64,000 bases of DNA, from the NCBI RefSeq assembly GCF_000522985.1, contig NZ_CP007128.1, positions 3,642,220 through 3,706,219 on the forward strand, in the 5' to 3' direction. Positions 55,912 to 64,000 of the stretch are shown piece after piece. The position numbers were made by a program, and so were the translations under genes. The stretch comes from Gemmatirosa kalamazoonensis (lineage in GTDB: Bacteria > Gemmatimonadota > Gemmatimonadetes > Gemmatimonadales > Gemmatimonadaceae). Numbering within the stretch: the first letter of the stretch is position 1; every line of letters begins with the position of its first letter. The notes beneath the pieces are model-generated. The model did no database searches. It was given only the letters and a program-made list of their open reading frames with translations, and was not told where the DNA came from.

Positions 55912-56636
55912 CGAGCAGCGCGCTCGCGGCCGGCCCGTACGCGTCGCTCGACGCGTTCGACGACTGGGGGATCCGCGCGCTCGTCACGACGCGCGACGCC
56001 GGCACGTTCTCGACGTCGAGCGACGAGCCGGCGGCCGCGGTGCTCGGACGGTGGGATGCGCTCCGCGCGCATCTGTTCGGCGACCCGGACGTCGGCCGGC
56101 TGGTGACCGCGCGCCAGGTGCACGGGGCGCGCGTGCTCGTCCACGACGGCGCGTGGGTCGGCTGGCTGCGCGGCCCCGCGGCCGACGGGCATCTCGCGCC
56201 GGAGCGGGGCACCGCGCTCGCGGTCTCGGTCGCCGACTGCGTCCCCGTGTTCGTCGCCCACCCGTCGGGCGCCACGGCGCTGCTGCACTCCGGTTGGCGC
56301 GGCACGGAGGCGAACATCGTCGCCGAGGCGGTGCGGCTGCTCGCGGCGCACGGCCTGCCCGCGTCGGAGTTGCGCGTCGCGATGGGCGCCGCGATCTGCG
56401 GCCGCTGCTACGAGGTGAGCCCCGACGTGCACCGTCGGCTCACCGGCCGCGAGGTCGCGGCGCCGACGCCGGTGGACCTCCGCGCGATCATCGCCGACCA
56501 GGCGCGTGCCCTCGGCGTGCGCGACGTGCGGCCAGAGGCACCGTGCACGCGGTGCGACAACGAGCGCTTCTTCTCGCACCGCGCCGGCGACCCCGGACGC
56601 CAGGTCGGCGTCTTGTACGCTCCGCGGTCGGGTTGA
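55908..56636 (+). CDS. pgeF: Laccase-domain (YfiH/PgeF) purine nucleoside phosphorylase family
   Basis: A 242-residue LACC1/YfiH-family protein. The family signature LVTARQVHGARVLV, VADCVPVFV, LHSGWRGTEANIV and the C-terminal TRCDNERFFSHRAG with conserved His and Cys are present. Known members have purine nucleoside phosphorylase or deaminase activity and clean up misincorporated peptidoglycan intermediates. The GTG at 55908 overlaps the murA stop. Confidence 0.88.
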   Translation: MTSSALAAGPYASLDAFDDWGIRALVTTRDAGTFSTSSDEPAAAVLGRWDALRAHLFGDPDVGRLVTARQVHGARVLVHDGAWVGWLRGPAADGHLAPERGTALAVSVADCVPVFVAHPSGATALLHSGWRGTEANIVAEAVRLLAAHGLPASELRVAMGAAICGRCYEVSPDVHRRLTGREVAAPTPVDLRAIIADQARALGVRDVRPEAPCTRCDNERFFSHRAGDPGRQVGVLYAPRSG

Positions 56637-56661
56637 CCCTGGGCTACCGGGCCTCTACCTT
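56633..56661 (+). promoter_or_regulatory. Possible promoter for rimP-nusA-infB
   Basis: TTGACC (56633-56638), overlapping the pgeF stop, is followed after 17 bases by TACCTT (56656-56661). The -10 match is weak, but its location upstream of the leader terminator is sensible. Confidence 0.4.
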
Positions 56662-56697
56662 AATCATTGTGTGCCGCGGCAGAGGGCCGCGCGGTTG

Positions 56698-56726
56698 AAT
56701 GTGGGGGAGGTTCCCCACATTTTTTT
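56698..56726 (+). terminator. Intrinsic terminator/attenuator before rimP
   Basis: AATGTGGGG (56698-56706), GAGGTT loop, CCCCACATT (56713-56721), then a run of T to 56726. This is the classic stem-plus-T-run form and lies 26 bases before rimP. It could end upstream transcription or attenuate the rimP-nusA-infB operon, as known for NusA autoregulation in other bacteria. Confidence 0.8.
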
Positions 56727-56751
56727 GTTGCCGTGAGGGACTGAAACGGGA

Positions 56752-57222
56752 GTGGCTGACGCACTGGAAGACCTTGTCACGACTGAACTTGACTCGCTTG
56801 GGTTCGACCTCGTCGAGCTCCGACGGCGGGGCAGTCGGACGCGTCCGGTGCTGGAGGTGCGAATCGAGCGGCGCGACGGAAGCGCGCTGGCCGTCGACGA
56901 CTGCGCGCAGGTGTCGCGGGCGATCGAATCACGGCTCGACGCCACGCGGGTGGCGGGCGATCGGTACGTCCTCGAGGTGTCGTCGCCGGGGGTGGAGCGG
57001 CCGCTCCGGCACGCCGCCGACTGGCGGCGGTTCGTCGGGCAGCCCGCGGTCGTGACCGCGGGGCCGTTGCCCGGCGGCAAGGCCGAGGTGCACATCGTGT
57101 CGGTCGAAGGCGAGCCGGGTGGGGAGATCGCGGTCGTGCGGGACGAGCGGGGGACGGAGCACCGGCTCCCGCTCGTCGACGTCACGCAGGCCCGCCTGGC
57201 GTTCCACTGGAAGAATCGGTAA
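56752..57222 (+). CDS. rimP: Ribosome maturation factor RimP
   Basis: A 156-residue protein needed for 30S subunit maturation. It shows VTTELDSLGFDLVELRRRGS, DDCAQVSRAIESRLDA, RYVLEVSSPGVERPLR and the SH3-like C-terminal part (AVVTAGPLPGGKAEVHIVS). It heads the nusA-infB cluster, as in most bacteria. The start is GTG at 56752; the terminator at 56698-56726 lies just upstream. Confidence 0.95.
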   Translation: MADALEDLVTTELDSLGFDLVELRRRGSRTRPVLEVRIERRDGSALAVDDCAQVSRAIESRLDATRVAGDRYVLEVSSPGVERPLRHAADWRRFVGQPAVVTAGPLPGGKAEVHIVSVEGEPGGEIAVVRDERGTEHRLPLVDVTQARLAFHWKNR

Positions 57223-57233
57223 AGGAGTCTTGG

Positions 57234-58577
57234 ATGGTTGCATCGCCTGACATTCTCAACGCCCTGCGCGAGCTGACGAACGCGAAGCAGCTCGACCGGG
57301 CCGAGCTCCAGGGGCTGCTCCAGGACGGGATCCTCGCGGCCCTCGCGAAGAAGTACGGGCCCACGGTCAACGCCGAGGTGGACATCGACGACGAGACCGG
57401 GCAGATCCGCATCACGCTGCTCTATACCGTCGTCGCCGAGGTCACCGATGCGGCGCGTGAGATCTCGCTCGACGAGGCGCGCTTCGAGGACGAGGAGTTC
57501 CAGGTCGGCGACATCCTGGAGCGGCCGGTCGAGTTCGCGGAGTTCGGGCGCGCCGCCGTGCAGGCGGCGAAGCAGCGCATCATCCAGCGCGTCCGCGAGG
57601 GCGAGCGCACCCGCATCAAGGACGAGTTCTCGACGAAGGTCGGCGAGCTGCTCTCCGGCGAGGTGCAGCAGATCGAGCGCGGCAAGCTGGTCGTGATGCT
57701 GAATCGCTTCCGCGAGGCGGAGGCCATCATCCCGTACCGCGAGCAGAACCACCGCGAGCACTACCACCAGGGCGAGCCGATCCGCGCGGTGCTGAAGCGC
57801 GTAGAGGACACGCCGAAGGGCCCGCGCCTCATCCTGAGCCGTTCCGACGCGCTTTTCGTGCAGGCGTTGTTCCGGCTCGAGGTCCCCGAGATCCAGCAGA
57901 ACATCGTGGAGATCCGCGCAGCCGCCCGTGAGGTCGGCAGCCGCACCAAGATCGCCGTCTTCTCGCGCGACGACTCGGTCGATCCGGTCGGCGCGTGCGT
58001 CGGGCTGAAGGGCGCTCGCGTGCAGGCCGTCGTGAACGAGCTCGGGGGCGAGCGCATCGACATCGTCCCCTGGTCGGCCGATCCGGAGCGGTTCGCGAAG
58101 CTCGCGCTCGCGCCGGCGAAGGTCGCCCGCGTGTTCAGCGACGCCGGGTCGCGTACGATCCAGGCCATCGTCGACGACGACCAGCTCTCGCTCGCGATCG
58201 GGCGCAACGGCCAGAACGTGCGCCTGGCGTCGGAGCTCACCGGCTGGAAGATCGATCTCTACTCCAGCCGCGAGTGGCTGGAGAAGGGCGGCGAGGAGCG
58301 GCTGTTCGGCGCGCCCGAGGTCGAGGAGGAAGTGCCCGACGTCCGGCTGGGCGACATCGCGGGGATCGATCCGGCGATCGTGGCCGTTCTCGAGGATGCC
58401 GGCTACCGTACGTTGAACGATATCATTGATTTGGAGCGGGACGACTTCCTCCGCCTTCCCGGCATCGCGCCGCAGGAGGCCGATCGGCTCATCGGCATCA
58501 TCGACGAGCTGACCACGGAGGAGGAAGACGAATCGGGTCAGGCGTCGGCCGACGAGTCGGCCAGCGCCGGAGACTGA
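57234..58577 (+). CDS. nusA: Transcription elongation/termination factor NusA
   Basis: A 447-residue NusA. The N-terminal RNAP-binding domain (LTNAKQLDRAELQGLLQDGILAALAKKYG), S1 domain, two KH domains (GACVGLKGARVQAVVNELGGERIDIV; IGRNGQNVRLASELTGWKIDLYS) and a single C-terminal acidic repeat-like segment (AIVAVLEDAGYRTLNDIIDL) are present. It binds RNA polymerase to modulate pausing, termination and antitermination. The ATG follows AAAGGAG, eight bases upstream. Confidence 0.97.
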   Translation: MVASPDILNALRELTNAKQLDRAELQGLLQDGILAALAKKYGPTVNAEVDIDDETGQIRITLLYTVVAEVTDAAREISLDEARFEDEEFQVGDILERPVEFAEFGRAAVQAAKQRIIQRVREGERTRIKDEFSTKVGELLSGEVQQIERGKLVVMLNRFREAEAIIPYREQNHREHYHQGEPIRAVLKRVEDTPKGPRLILSRSDALFVQALFRLEVPEIQQNIVEIRAAAREVGSRTKIAVFSRDDSVDPVGACVGLKGARVQAVVNELGGERIDIVPWSADPERFAKLALAPAKVARVFSDAGSRTIQAIVDDDQLSLAIGRNGQNVRLASELTGWKIDLYSSREWLEKGGEERLFGAPEVEEEVPDVRLGDIAGIDPAIVAVLEDAGYRTLNDIIDLERDDFLRLPGIAPQEADRLIGIIDELTTEEEDESGQASADESASAGD

Positions 58578-58579
58578 CC

Positions 58580-58951
58580 GTGAACCCGGCGGCCGAGGCG
58601 AAGCTGCTTCGTCTGCTGGGCCTCGGCGTCCGGGGGCGGGGGGCGGTGGTGGGAGTCGAGCGGGTGCGCGAGGCGGCGTCGAAGGGAACCCTCGTGCTGG
58701 CCGTCGTTGCGCCCGACGTCTCGCGCCATAGTCTCGAGAAGGTGCTGCCGCTGCTCGCTGCGAAGCGGGTGCCGGTAGTGGAGGGTCCGGGAGCGGCGGC
58801 GCTCGGCCACGCGGTCGGTCGGGAGACCACGGCGGCGGTCGGCGTCACGGACCGGAACCTCGCACGGGGTATACAAGAGATGCTCGCGGAAGCGTCGTTG
58901 CGCTGGCCGCCGGGCGGCGCGTCCGATGCGGACGTGAGTGGGAGCGATTGA
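58580..58951 (+). CDS. L7Ae-family RNA-binding protein (YlxQ-like)
   Basis: A 123-residue protein between nusA and infB, where many bacteria have YlxR and/or YlxQ. It matches the L7Ae fold weakly but recognisably: EAKLLRLLGLGVRGRGAVVGVERVREAASKGTLVLAVVAPDVS and LLAAKRVPVVEG. L7Ae proteins bind kink-turn RNA. No YlxR Cys-rich domain is seen. The GTG at 58580 starts two bases after the nusA stop, and it ends 10 bases before infB. Confidence 0.8.
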   Translation: MNPAAEAKLLRLLGLGVRGRGAVVGVERVREAASKGTLVLAVVAPDVSRHSLEKVLPLLAAKRVPVVEGPGAAALGHAVGRETTAAVGVTDRNLARGIQEMLAEASLRWPPGGASDADVSGSD

Positions 58952-58961
58952 GGAGGATGGT

Positions 58962-61925
58962 TTGAGCAAGCTTCGTGTGCACGACATGGCTGGCGAGTTC
59001 GGGATCTCCACCGATGAAGTCATCGAGCTTCTTCGGAAGATGGAGGTGCCCGTGCGGAGCCACCTCACACTGCTGACCGACGACCAGGTGTCGCGCATCC
59101 GCGCGCGCTGGGAGCGGGAGAAGCGCGCTCGAGCCGAGCGGGCGGCCCAGGCCGCCGCGCCGCAGCCCACGCGTCGACGCCGAGCCCCTGCCGCACCGGA
59201 GCCGGCCCCCGCGCCGGCCGCTGCCGCCGAGGCGCCCCACGCCGTGCGCCGCCGCGTGCGCCCGGCGGAGTCGCCGCTCGCCCCGGCCGCCGAGGCCCCA
59301 GAGTCGGCGGTCGCGGTCGCCGAGCCGGCCGCCCCTGAGATCGAAGTCGCCGCGGAGCGCGCGACCGCCGTGGCGCAGGCCGCGCCGGTCGAGGCGCCGA
59401 CGCAGATCGCCGAGACCAGCGCCCCCGAGGCGCCCGCCGAGCCGGCCCCGGTCGAGGCCACGCGCGGGACCGCGCCGGCCGAGGCGCAGGTCGAGGTCCC
59501 CGTCGAGCGCGCCGACCGCGACCGGGCCGACCGCGAGCGCGCGGTCGCCGTGCCCGTGTCGCAGGAGCCCGAGACGACCGCGGAGCCGACGCCGGCTCCC
59601 GCGGCGCCGCGCCCCGCGGCCCCGAGTGGCGGCGCCGGTGCTCCGCCGCGTCCGTCGCAGCCGGGCCGTCCCGCTGGCGGCATGCCCACGCCGGTGGCGA
59701 GCGCGTCGCCGAGCACGCCGTCGGCCCCGGCCGGCGATCGCCCGCGTCCGCGGCCGATCGTGCCCGGCGCGCCGCGTCCGCGGCCCGTGACGCCGGGCGC
59801 GCCGCGGCCGATCGCGTCCGCCACGCCCGGTGCCCCGGGGGGTGGGGCCCGTCGTGACGACCGTCGCCCGGGCGGCGGCGGTGCGTCGTTCGGCGGCGGC
59901 GGCGGTGGCGGCGGTGCGGGTGGCGGCGGTGGGGCCGGCGCCGGTGCCGGCACCGCCTCGCGCGACAATAGCCGGCGCGGCGGCAAGAAGAACCGGCGCG
60001 GCGGCGTGGATCAGGCCGCGGTGGCGGAGAACATCGCGCGCACGATGCAGGGGATGCGCGGCGCGCCGACCCGCGGCCGCGGCCGCGGTCGCGACGACGC
60101 GCGCGAGGAGATGGAGGCGCTGCGCGCCGCCGAGGCGCAGCGCGAGCGCACGACGGTGCGCGTGAACGAGTTCATCACCGTCGCCGACCTCGCGCAGATC
60201 CTGAAGGTCTCGCCGACCCAAATCGTCGGCTTCGCGCTGAAGAACCTCGGGTTGATGGTGACCATCAACCAGCGACTCGACTTCGACCAGATCGAGCTGA
60301 TCGCCGGCGAGTTCGGGTTCCAGGCCGTACGCGAGGAGGAGTACCTCGCGGACTTCGGCGAGGAGACCGTCGAGGACACGGCCGAGGATCTCGTGTCGCG
60401 CCCGCCGGTGGTCACGATCATGGGTCACGTCGACCATGGTAAGACCTCGCTGCTCGACTACATCCGCAAGGCGAACGTCGTCGCCGGCGAGGCCGGCGGC
60501 ATCACGCAGCACATCGGCGCGTATCACGTCACGCTGCCCGGTGGGCGTCACATCACGTTCCTCGACACGCCGGGTCACGAGGCGTTCACCGCGATGCGTG
60601 CCCGCGGCGCGCAGGTGACCGACATCGTCGTCCTCGTCGTCGCCGCGGACGACGGGCTCATGCCGCAGACGATCGAGGCGATCTCGCACGCGAAGAACGC
60701 AGGCGTGCCGATGGTCGTCGCGATCAACAAGATCGACTTGCCGCAGGCGAACCCGGGGCGCGTGAAGCAGGAGCTCCTGAACCACAACGTGGTGCTCGAG
60801 GAGTTCGGCGGTAACGTGCTCGCGACGGAGATCTCGGCGAAGAAGGGCACGAACATCGGCGAGCTGCTCGACCAGATCCTGCTGCAGGCCGAGATCCTGG
60901 ATCTCAAGGCGAACCCCGACCGCCGCGCCTCCGGCTCGGTCGTCGAGGCGCAGCTCGACCCGGGCAAGGGCCCCGTCGCGACGGTGCTCGTGTCGAACGG
61001 CACGCTCCACGTCGGCGACGACTTCATCTGCGGCATGTTCTCCGGCCGCGTGCGCGCGCTGCTCGACGAGCGCGGGAAGGCGGTGAAGGAGGCGGGCCCC
61101 GCGATCCCGGTGCAGATCCTCGGTCTCACGGGCGTGCCGATGGCCGGCGATCAGCTCTCGGTGGTGGAGGACGCGACGGCCGCGCGCGACATCGCGCAGC
61201 GCCGCGAGCGGCTCGACCGCGAGGCGAAGTCGCGTCGCACGTCCAAGGGCGTGGTCACGCTCGAGGACTTCATGTCGCAGGCGGGGCCCGGCGGCACGCG
61301 GAACCTCAAGCTGCTCATCAAGGCAGACCAGGGCGGTCCGGCGGAGGCGCTCGCCGACGCGCTCGGGCAGCTCTCGAACGCCGAGGTGGCCGTCGAGATC
61401 GTGCAGCGCGGCGTCGGCGCGATCACCGAGGGCGACATCCTGCTCGCGAAGGCGGCGGGCGCGATCATCATTGGCTTCCACGTGCGCCCCGACAACAAGG
61501 CGCGCGCATCGGCCGAGCGCGAGGGCGTCGACATCAAGCTGTACCGCATCATCTACGAGGCGGTGAACGACGTGCGCGCCGCGCTCGAGGGCATGCTGAA
61601 GCCCGAGGAGCGCGAGGTGGTGCTCGGCGAGGCGGAGGTTCGCGAGACGTTCAAGGTGCCGCGCATCGGCACCATCGCCGGCTGCTCGGTTCGCAGCGGC
61701 GTCATCAACCGACAGGGGCGCGTGCGCGTCATCCGCGACGGCATCGAGATCTACGACGGCGCGATCGGCTCGCTGCGCCGCTTCAAGGACGACGTCAAAG
61801 AAGTGCGCGAGGGCTTCGAGTGCGGTATCGGCGTCGAGAACTTCAACGACCTCAAGGTCGGGGACGTGCTCGAGTGCTACCGGACCGAGGAAGTCGCGCG
61901 CACGCTCGCCAACTCCAACGCGTAA
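58962..61925 (+). CDS. infB: Translation initiation factor IF-2
   Basis: A 987-residue IF-2. The N-terminal winged-helix-like start (LSKLRVHDMAGEFGISTDEVIELLRKM), then a ~330-residue Ala/Pro-rich linker (residues ~60-350) and a Gly-rich part before the GTPase. The G1 motif GHVDHGKTS is at 488-496; INKIDLP and the C1-C2 domains (VLGEAEVRETFKVPRIGTIAGC) follow. It recruits fMet-tRNA to the 30S subunit. The TTG at 58962 is favoured because GAGGAGG lies just upstream and the mature N-terminus starts there. It is followed by a large inverted repeat. Confidence 0.96.
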   Translation: MSKLRVHDMAGEFGISTDEVIELLRKMEVPVRSHLTLLTDDQVSRIRARWEREKRARAERAAQAAAPQPTRRRRAPAAPEPAPAPAAAAEAPHAVRRRVRPAESPLAPAAEAPESAVAVAEPAAPEIEVAAERATAVAQAAPVEAPTQIAETSAPEAPAEPAPVEATRGTAPAEAQVEVPVERADRDRADRERAVAVPVSQEPETTAEPTPAPAAPRPAAPSGGAGAPPRPSQPGRPAGGMPTPVASASPSTPSAPAGDRPRPRPIVPGAPRPRPVTPGAPRPIASATPGAPGGGARRDDRRPGGGGASFGGGGGGGGAGGGGGAGAGAGTASRDNSRRGGKKNRRGGVDQAAVAENIARTMQGMRGAPTRGRGRGRDDAREEMEALRAAEAQRERTTVRVNEFITVADLAQILKVSPTQIVGFALKNLGLMVTINQRLDFDQIELIAGEFGFQAVREEEYLADFGEETVEDTAEDLVSRPPVVTIMGHVDHGKTSLLDYIRKANVVAGEAGGITQHIGAYHVTLPGGRHITFLDTPGHEAFTAMRARGAQVTDIVVLVVAADDGLMPQTIEAISHAKNAGVPMVVAINKIDLPQANPGRVKQELLNHNVVLEEFGGNVLATEISAKKGTNIGELLDQILLQAEILDLKANPDRRASGSVVEAQLDPGKGPVATVLVSNGTLHVGDDFICGMFSGRVRALLDERGKAVKEAGPAIPVQILGLTGVPMAGDQLSVVEDATAARDIAQRRERLDREAKSRRTSKGVVTLEDFMSQAGPGGTRNLKLLIKADQGGPAEALADALGQLSNAEVAVEIVQRGVGAITEGDILLAKAAGAIIIGFHVRPDNKARASAEREGVDIKLYRIIYEAVNDVRAALEGMLKPEEREVVLGEAEVRETFKVPRIGTIAGCSVRSGVINRQGRVRVIRDGIEIYDGAIGSLRRFKDDVKEVREGFECGIGVENFNDLKVGDVLECYRTEEVARTLANSNA

Positions 61926-62028
61926 CCCCTCCACGCTCCACGCTCCACGCTCCACGCTCGCTCAGTCACGGCGACTGGCCGAGCGTCGAGCGTGGAGTGT
62001 GGAGCGTGGAGCGATTCTATAGGGGTTA
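61923..62028. repeat. Large imperfect inverted repeat between infB and rbfA
   Basis: TAACCCCT (containing the infB stop) at 61923-61930 is matched by AGGGGTTA at 62021-62028. Inside, 27 bases at 61934-61960 pair with 61987-62013 (one mismatch). The arms are built from 7-base direct repeats of CTCCACG. A nested CAGTC/GACTG stem lies in the loop. The whole intergenic spacer is taken up by it. It may stabilise or terminate the mRNA; it may instead be a remnant of a repeat family. Confidence 0.8.
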
Positions 62029-62032
62029 GAGT

Positions 62033-62461
62033 ATGGCATTCGACAACCGACGACCCGACCGCGTCGCCGAGGCGATCCGCGAGGAGGTCGCGCAGTTCCT
62101 CGCCGACGGCGTGAAGGATCCGCGCGTGCGCGGCCTCGTCACCGTCACCGGCGTCGAGGTCACGCGCGACCTGCGGCACGCGCGCGTGTTCGTGAGCATC
62201 ATGGGCGACGACGCCGCGAAGGCCGAGACGTTCGAGGGCCTCGCCGGCGTCGCCGGACATCTGCGTGGGCGCATCGGCCGCTCGCTGCGTCTGCGCGCCG
62301 CGCCGGAGATCGAGTTCCGCAACGACGCGAGCGTCGCCCACGCGGCGCGCATCGAGACGCTGCTCGAGCAACTGCAGCGCGAGCGTGAGGCGAAGGAGGA
62401 GGACGCCGAGCCGTCCGACCACACCACGGGCGCCGCCTCGCCCGACGCGTCCACGGAATGA
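62033..62461 (+). CDS. rbfA: Ribosome-binding factor A
   Basis: A 142-residue RbfA: RRPDRVAEAIREEVAQFLADGVKDPRV, VTRDLRHARVFVSIMG, GHLRGRIGRSLRLRAAPEIEFRND. It is a cold-shock and 16S processing factor that binds the free 30S subunit. It lies after the inverted repeat and eight bases before truB. The C-terminal ~25 residues are acidic and low-complexity. Its ATG at 62033 has a weak AGGGG site within the repeat end. Confidence 0.95.
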   Translation: MAFDNRRPDRVAEAIREEVAQFLADGVKDPRVRGLVTVTGVEVTRDLRHARVFVSIMGDDAAKAETFEGLAGVAGHLRGRIGRSLRLRAAPEIEFRNDASVAHAARIETLLEQLQREREAKEEDAEPSDHTTGAASPDASTE

Positions 62462-62468
62462 CGCCGCG

Positions 62469-63335
62469 ATGCTCGGAGTGGTGCTGGTGGACAAGCCGGC
62501 CGGCGTCACGTCGCACGACGTCGTCAACGTGGCGCGCCGCGCGTTAGGCGAGTCGCGCATCGGCCACGCCGGCACGCTCGATCCGTTCGCGACGGGGCTG
62601 CTCGTGCTGCTCGTGGGCTCCGCGACGCGGCTGCTGCCGCACGTGAGCGGCGACCCGAAGGTGTACGAGGCGGCGATCCAGTTCGGCGCCGAGACCGACA
62701 CCGAGGACCTGCACGGCACCGTCGTTAGGCAGGCGCCGCTGCCGGGGCGCGCCGCCATCGAAGCCGCGCTGCCGTCGCTCACCGGCGAGCTGGATCAGAC
62801 TCCGCCGGCGTATTCGGCCAAGCGCATCGGCGGGCGCCGCGCGTACGACCTCGCGCGTGAAGGCGCTGCCGTCACGCTCGCGCCGGCGCGGGTGCGTGTC
62901 GACCGGTGGGAGATCCTCGCGTGGCGTGGCGACGAGTCCGCGGTCGCCGGATGCGACGCGCGCGTCACCTGCGGCGGCGGCACCTACATCCGCTCCCTCG
63001 CGCGCGACCTCGGCCGCGCCGTCGCCAGCGCCGCGCACCTCACCGCCCTGCGACGCACGCACAGCGGCGCGTTCGACGTGAGCGACGCCGACTCGCTCGA
63101 CGCGCTGCGTGAGGGTCGCGCGCGAGTGCGGCCGGCGCTCGATGCGCTCCCGCATCTCCCGGTGCAGGCGTTGAGCGACGTCGATCTCAGACGGGCGACG
63201 AGCGGCATCGCCGTGGACGCCCGCGTCGACGGGAGCTGGGCCGCGTTGACGAGCGAGGCCACGGACATGCTCGCCGTCCTCGCCGAGCGTGCCGGCGACC
63301 GGTGGCAGCCGCGCGTCGTGCTGCGTGAGGGCTGA
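62469..63335 (+). CDS. truB: tRNA pseudouridine-55 synthase
   Basis: A 288-residue enzyme that makes pseudouridine 55 in tRNA. VLVDKPAGVTSHDVVN, then the catalytic loop GHAGTLDPFATG with Asp38, VYEAAIQFGAETDTEDLHG, and the C-terminal PUA-like region are as in the family. Two GTTAGGC motifs lie in the gene, one at RALGE and one at VVRQA. The ATG at 62469 is 7 bases after rbfA. The rbfA-truB-ribF order is standard. Confidence 0.96.
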   Translation: MLGVVLVDKPAGVTSHDVVNVARRALGESRIGHAGTLDPFATGLLVLLVGSATRLLPHVSGDPKVYEAAIQFGAETDTEDLHGTVVRQAPLPGRAAIEAALPSLTGELDQTPPAYSAKRIGGRRAYDLAREGAAVTLAPARVRVDRWEILAWRGDESAVAGCDARVTCGGGTYIRSLARDLGRAVASAAHLTALRRTHSGAFDVSDADSLDALREGRARVRPALDALPHLPVQALSDVDLRRATSGIAVDARVDGSWAALTSEATDMLAVLAERAGDRWQPRVVLREG

Positions 63336-63339
63336 CCCG

Positions 63340-64000
63340 GTGACGGCATCGGGCCTTCCGCCGAACGTCCGCGACACCATCGTCACCGTCGGCACGTTCG
63401 ACGGCGTGCACCGTGGGCACTGGGACGTCATCCAGCAGCTCGTCGGCCGGGCGCGCGCGACCGGGCTGCCGAGCGTGCTCGTCACGTTCGAGCCGCATCC
63501 GCTGGAGATCGTGAACCCGGGCGCTGCGCCCCAGCTCCTGACGCCGGGAAGGGAAAAGCTCGAGGTCCTCGCCCAGGGCGGTCTCGACTACGTCGCGGTG
63601 CTGCCGTTCACGCGCACGCTGGCGGAGTACGGCCCGGACGAGTTCGTCGACATCGTGCTGCGCGATCGCTTCCGCATGCGCGAGCTGCTCATCGGCTACG
63701 ACCACGGCTTCGGGCGCGGCCGGACCGGCGACGTGTCGGTTCTGCGCGAGCTCGGCGAGTCGCGCGGCTTCACCGTCGACGTGGTGCCGCCGGTCGCCGC
63801 GGATGGTGGGGATCCGGTCTCTTCGAGTGCCACCCGTCGCGCGCTCGCCGAGGGCGACCTCGACGCGGCGCGTGCCGCGCTCGGCCGGCGCTATTCGGTC
63901 GCCGGCATCGTCTCGCACGGCGAGAAGCGCGGCCGGCTGCTCGGCTACCCGACCATCAACGTGGTGCCGGAGTCCGCGCGGAAGCTGCTGCCGCTCGCCG
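63340..64000 (+). CDS. ribF: Bifunctional riboflavin kinase / FAD synthetase, 3'-truncated
   Basis: The first ~220 residues, cut by the window end. The FAD-synthetase nucleotidyl-transfer motifs are visible: VTVGTFDGVHRGHWDVIQQ, LVTFEPHPLEIV, LLIGYDHGFGRGRTGD and SSSATRRALAEGDLDAARAALGR. The riboflavin kinase domain begins at YSVAGIVSHGEKRGRLLGYPTIN and is incomplete. It converts riboflavin to FMN and then FAD. The GTG at 63340 lies 4 bases after the truB stop. Confidence 0.93.
   Translation, partial: MTASGLPPNVRDTIVTVGTFDGVHRGHWDVIQQLVGRARATGLPSVLVTFEPHPLEIVNPGAAPQLLTPGREKLEVLAQGGLDYVAVLPFTRTLAEYGPDEFVDIVLRDRFRMRELLIGYDHGFGRGRTGDVSVLRELGESRGFTVDVVPPVAADGGDPVSSSATRRALAEGDLDAARAALGRRYSVAGIVSHGEKRGRLLGYPTINVVPESARKLLPLA

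Noticed and set aside
58845-61955. Very long reverse-strand open frame opposite infB
   Set aside because: High-GC DNA gives long open frames on the opposite strand. The protein lacks any family feature and infB is certain here. The same applies to the reverse frames at 2223-4358 and 45911-49060.

Overview
This window is a gene-dense, very GC-rich bacterial chromosome segment of mostly housekeeping genes. Most genes are on the + strand and many neighbours overlap by 1-4 bases (ATGA, GTGA), so transcription is probably in long operons. A TonB-dependent receptor, several lipoproteins and a sorting-domain-like 'NYPNPFNP' protein point to a diderm of the FCB group. Together with the GC content, Gemmatimonadota is my best guess, but that is inference: there is no rRNA gene and no search was run. 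I saw no mobile element, CRISPR array, rRNA operon or replication origin.

Layout, left half. 1-4307: a B12/corrinoid-type uptake operon (binding protein cut by the window start, permease, ATPase, TonB receptor). 4366-8913: recO, a 400-base gene-poor gap with a small secreted sorting-domain-like protein after it, then clpB. 8948-12020: a coiled-coil membrane protein, tadA, two tandem serine tRNAs and a large membrane protein. 12061-14884: pyrR-pyrB-pyrC. 14967-20049: a zinc-ribbon coiled-coil protein, rpsT (reverse strand), a site-2-type protease, scpA-scpB, and an RluB-type pseudouridine synthase with an unusually long Arg-rich repeat extension. 20228-27575: a MoxR / DUF58 / VWA-TPR / BatD-like aerotolerance-type cluster. 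27593-34394: mutL, miaA, bshA, uppP, birA, an ECF sigma factor and a probable membrane anti-sigma factor.

Layout, right half. 34495-36586: groES-groEL under a CIRCE operator. 36650-38912: a LuxR-type regulator and three small lipoproteins, two of them tandem paralogues. 39050-43116: a reverse-strand operon encoding a roadblock protein, a response regulator, a mannose-1-phosphate guanylyltransferase, a GlmU-like protein and an MBL hydrolase. 43322-52173: a lipoprotein, serS, a histidine kinase, a PcrA/UvrD helicase and gatC-gatA-gatB. 52170-54423: a zinc-dependent phospholipase C-like protein and a membrane protein broken by a two-base shift in a CG repeat. 54604-64000: murA with Asp at the usual catalytic Cys, pgeF, then rimP-nusA-L7Ae-infB-rbfA-truB-ribF, the last cut by the window end.

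Two signals cut across genes. First, the octamer CGTTAGGC (either strand) is strongly over-represented: I located 35 copies of its 7-base core and 32 of the octamer. It accounts for every in-frame TTA leucine codon I noticed. Second, several genes (reco, tadA, pyrR, mutL, pcrA and the ORF starting at 9709 on the reverse strand) have a -10-like hexamer only 5-8 bases before the start codon, as expected for leaderless mRNAs.
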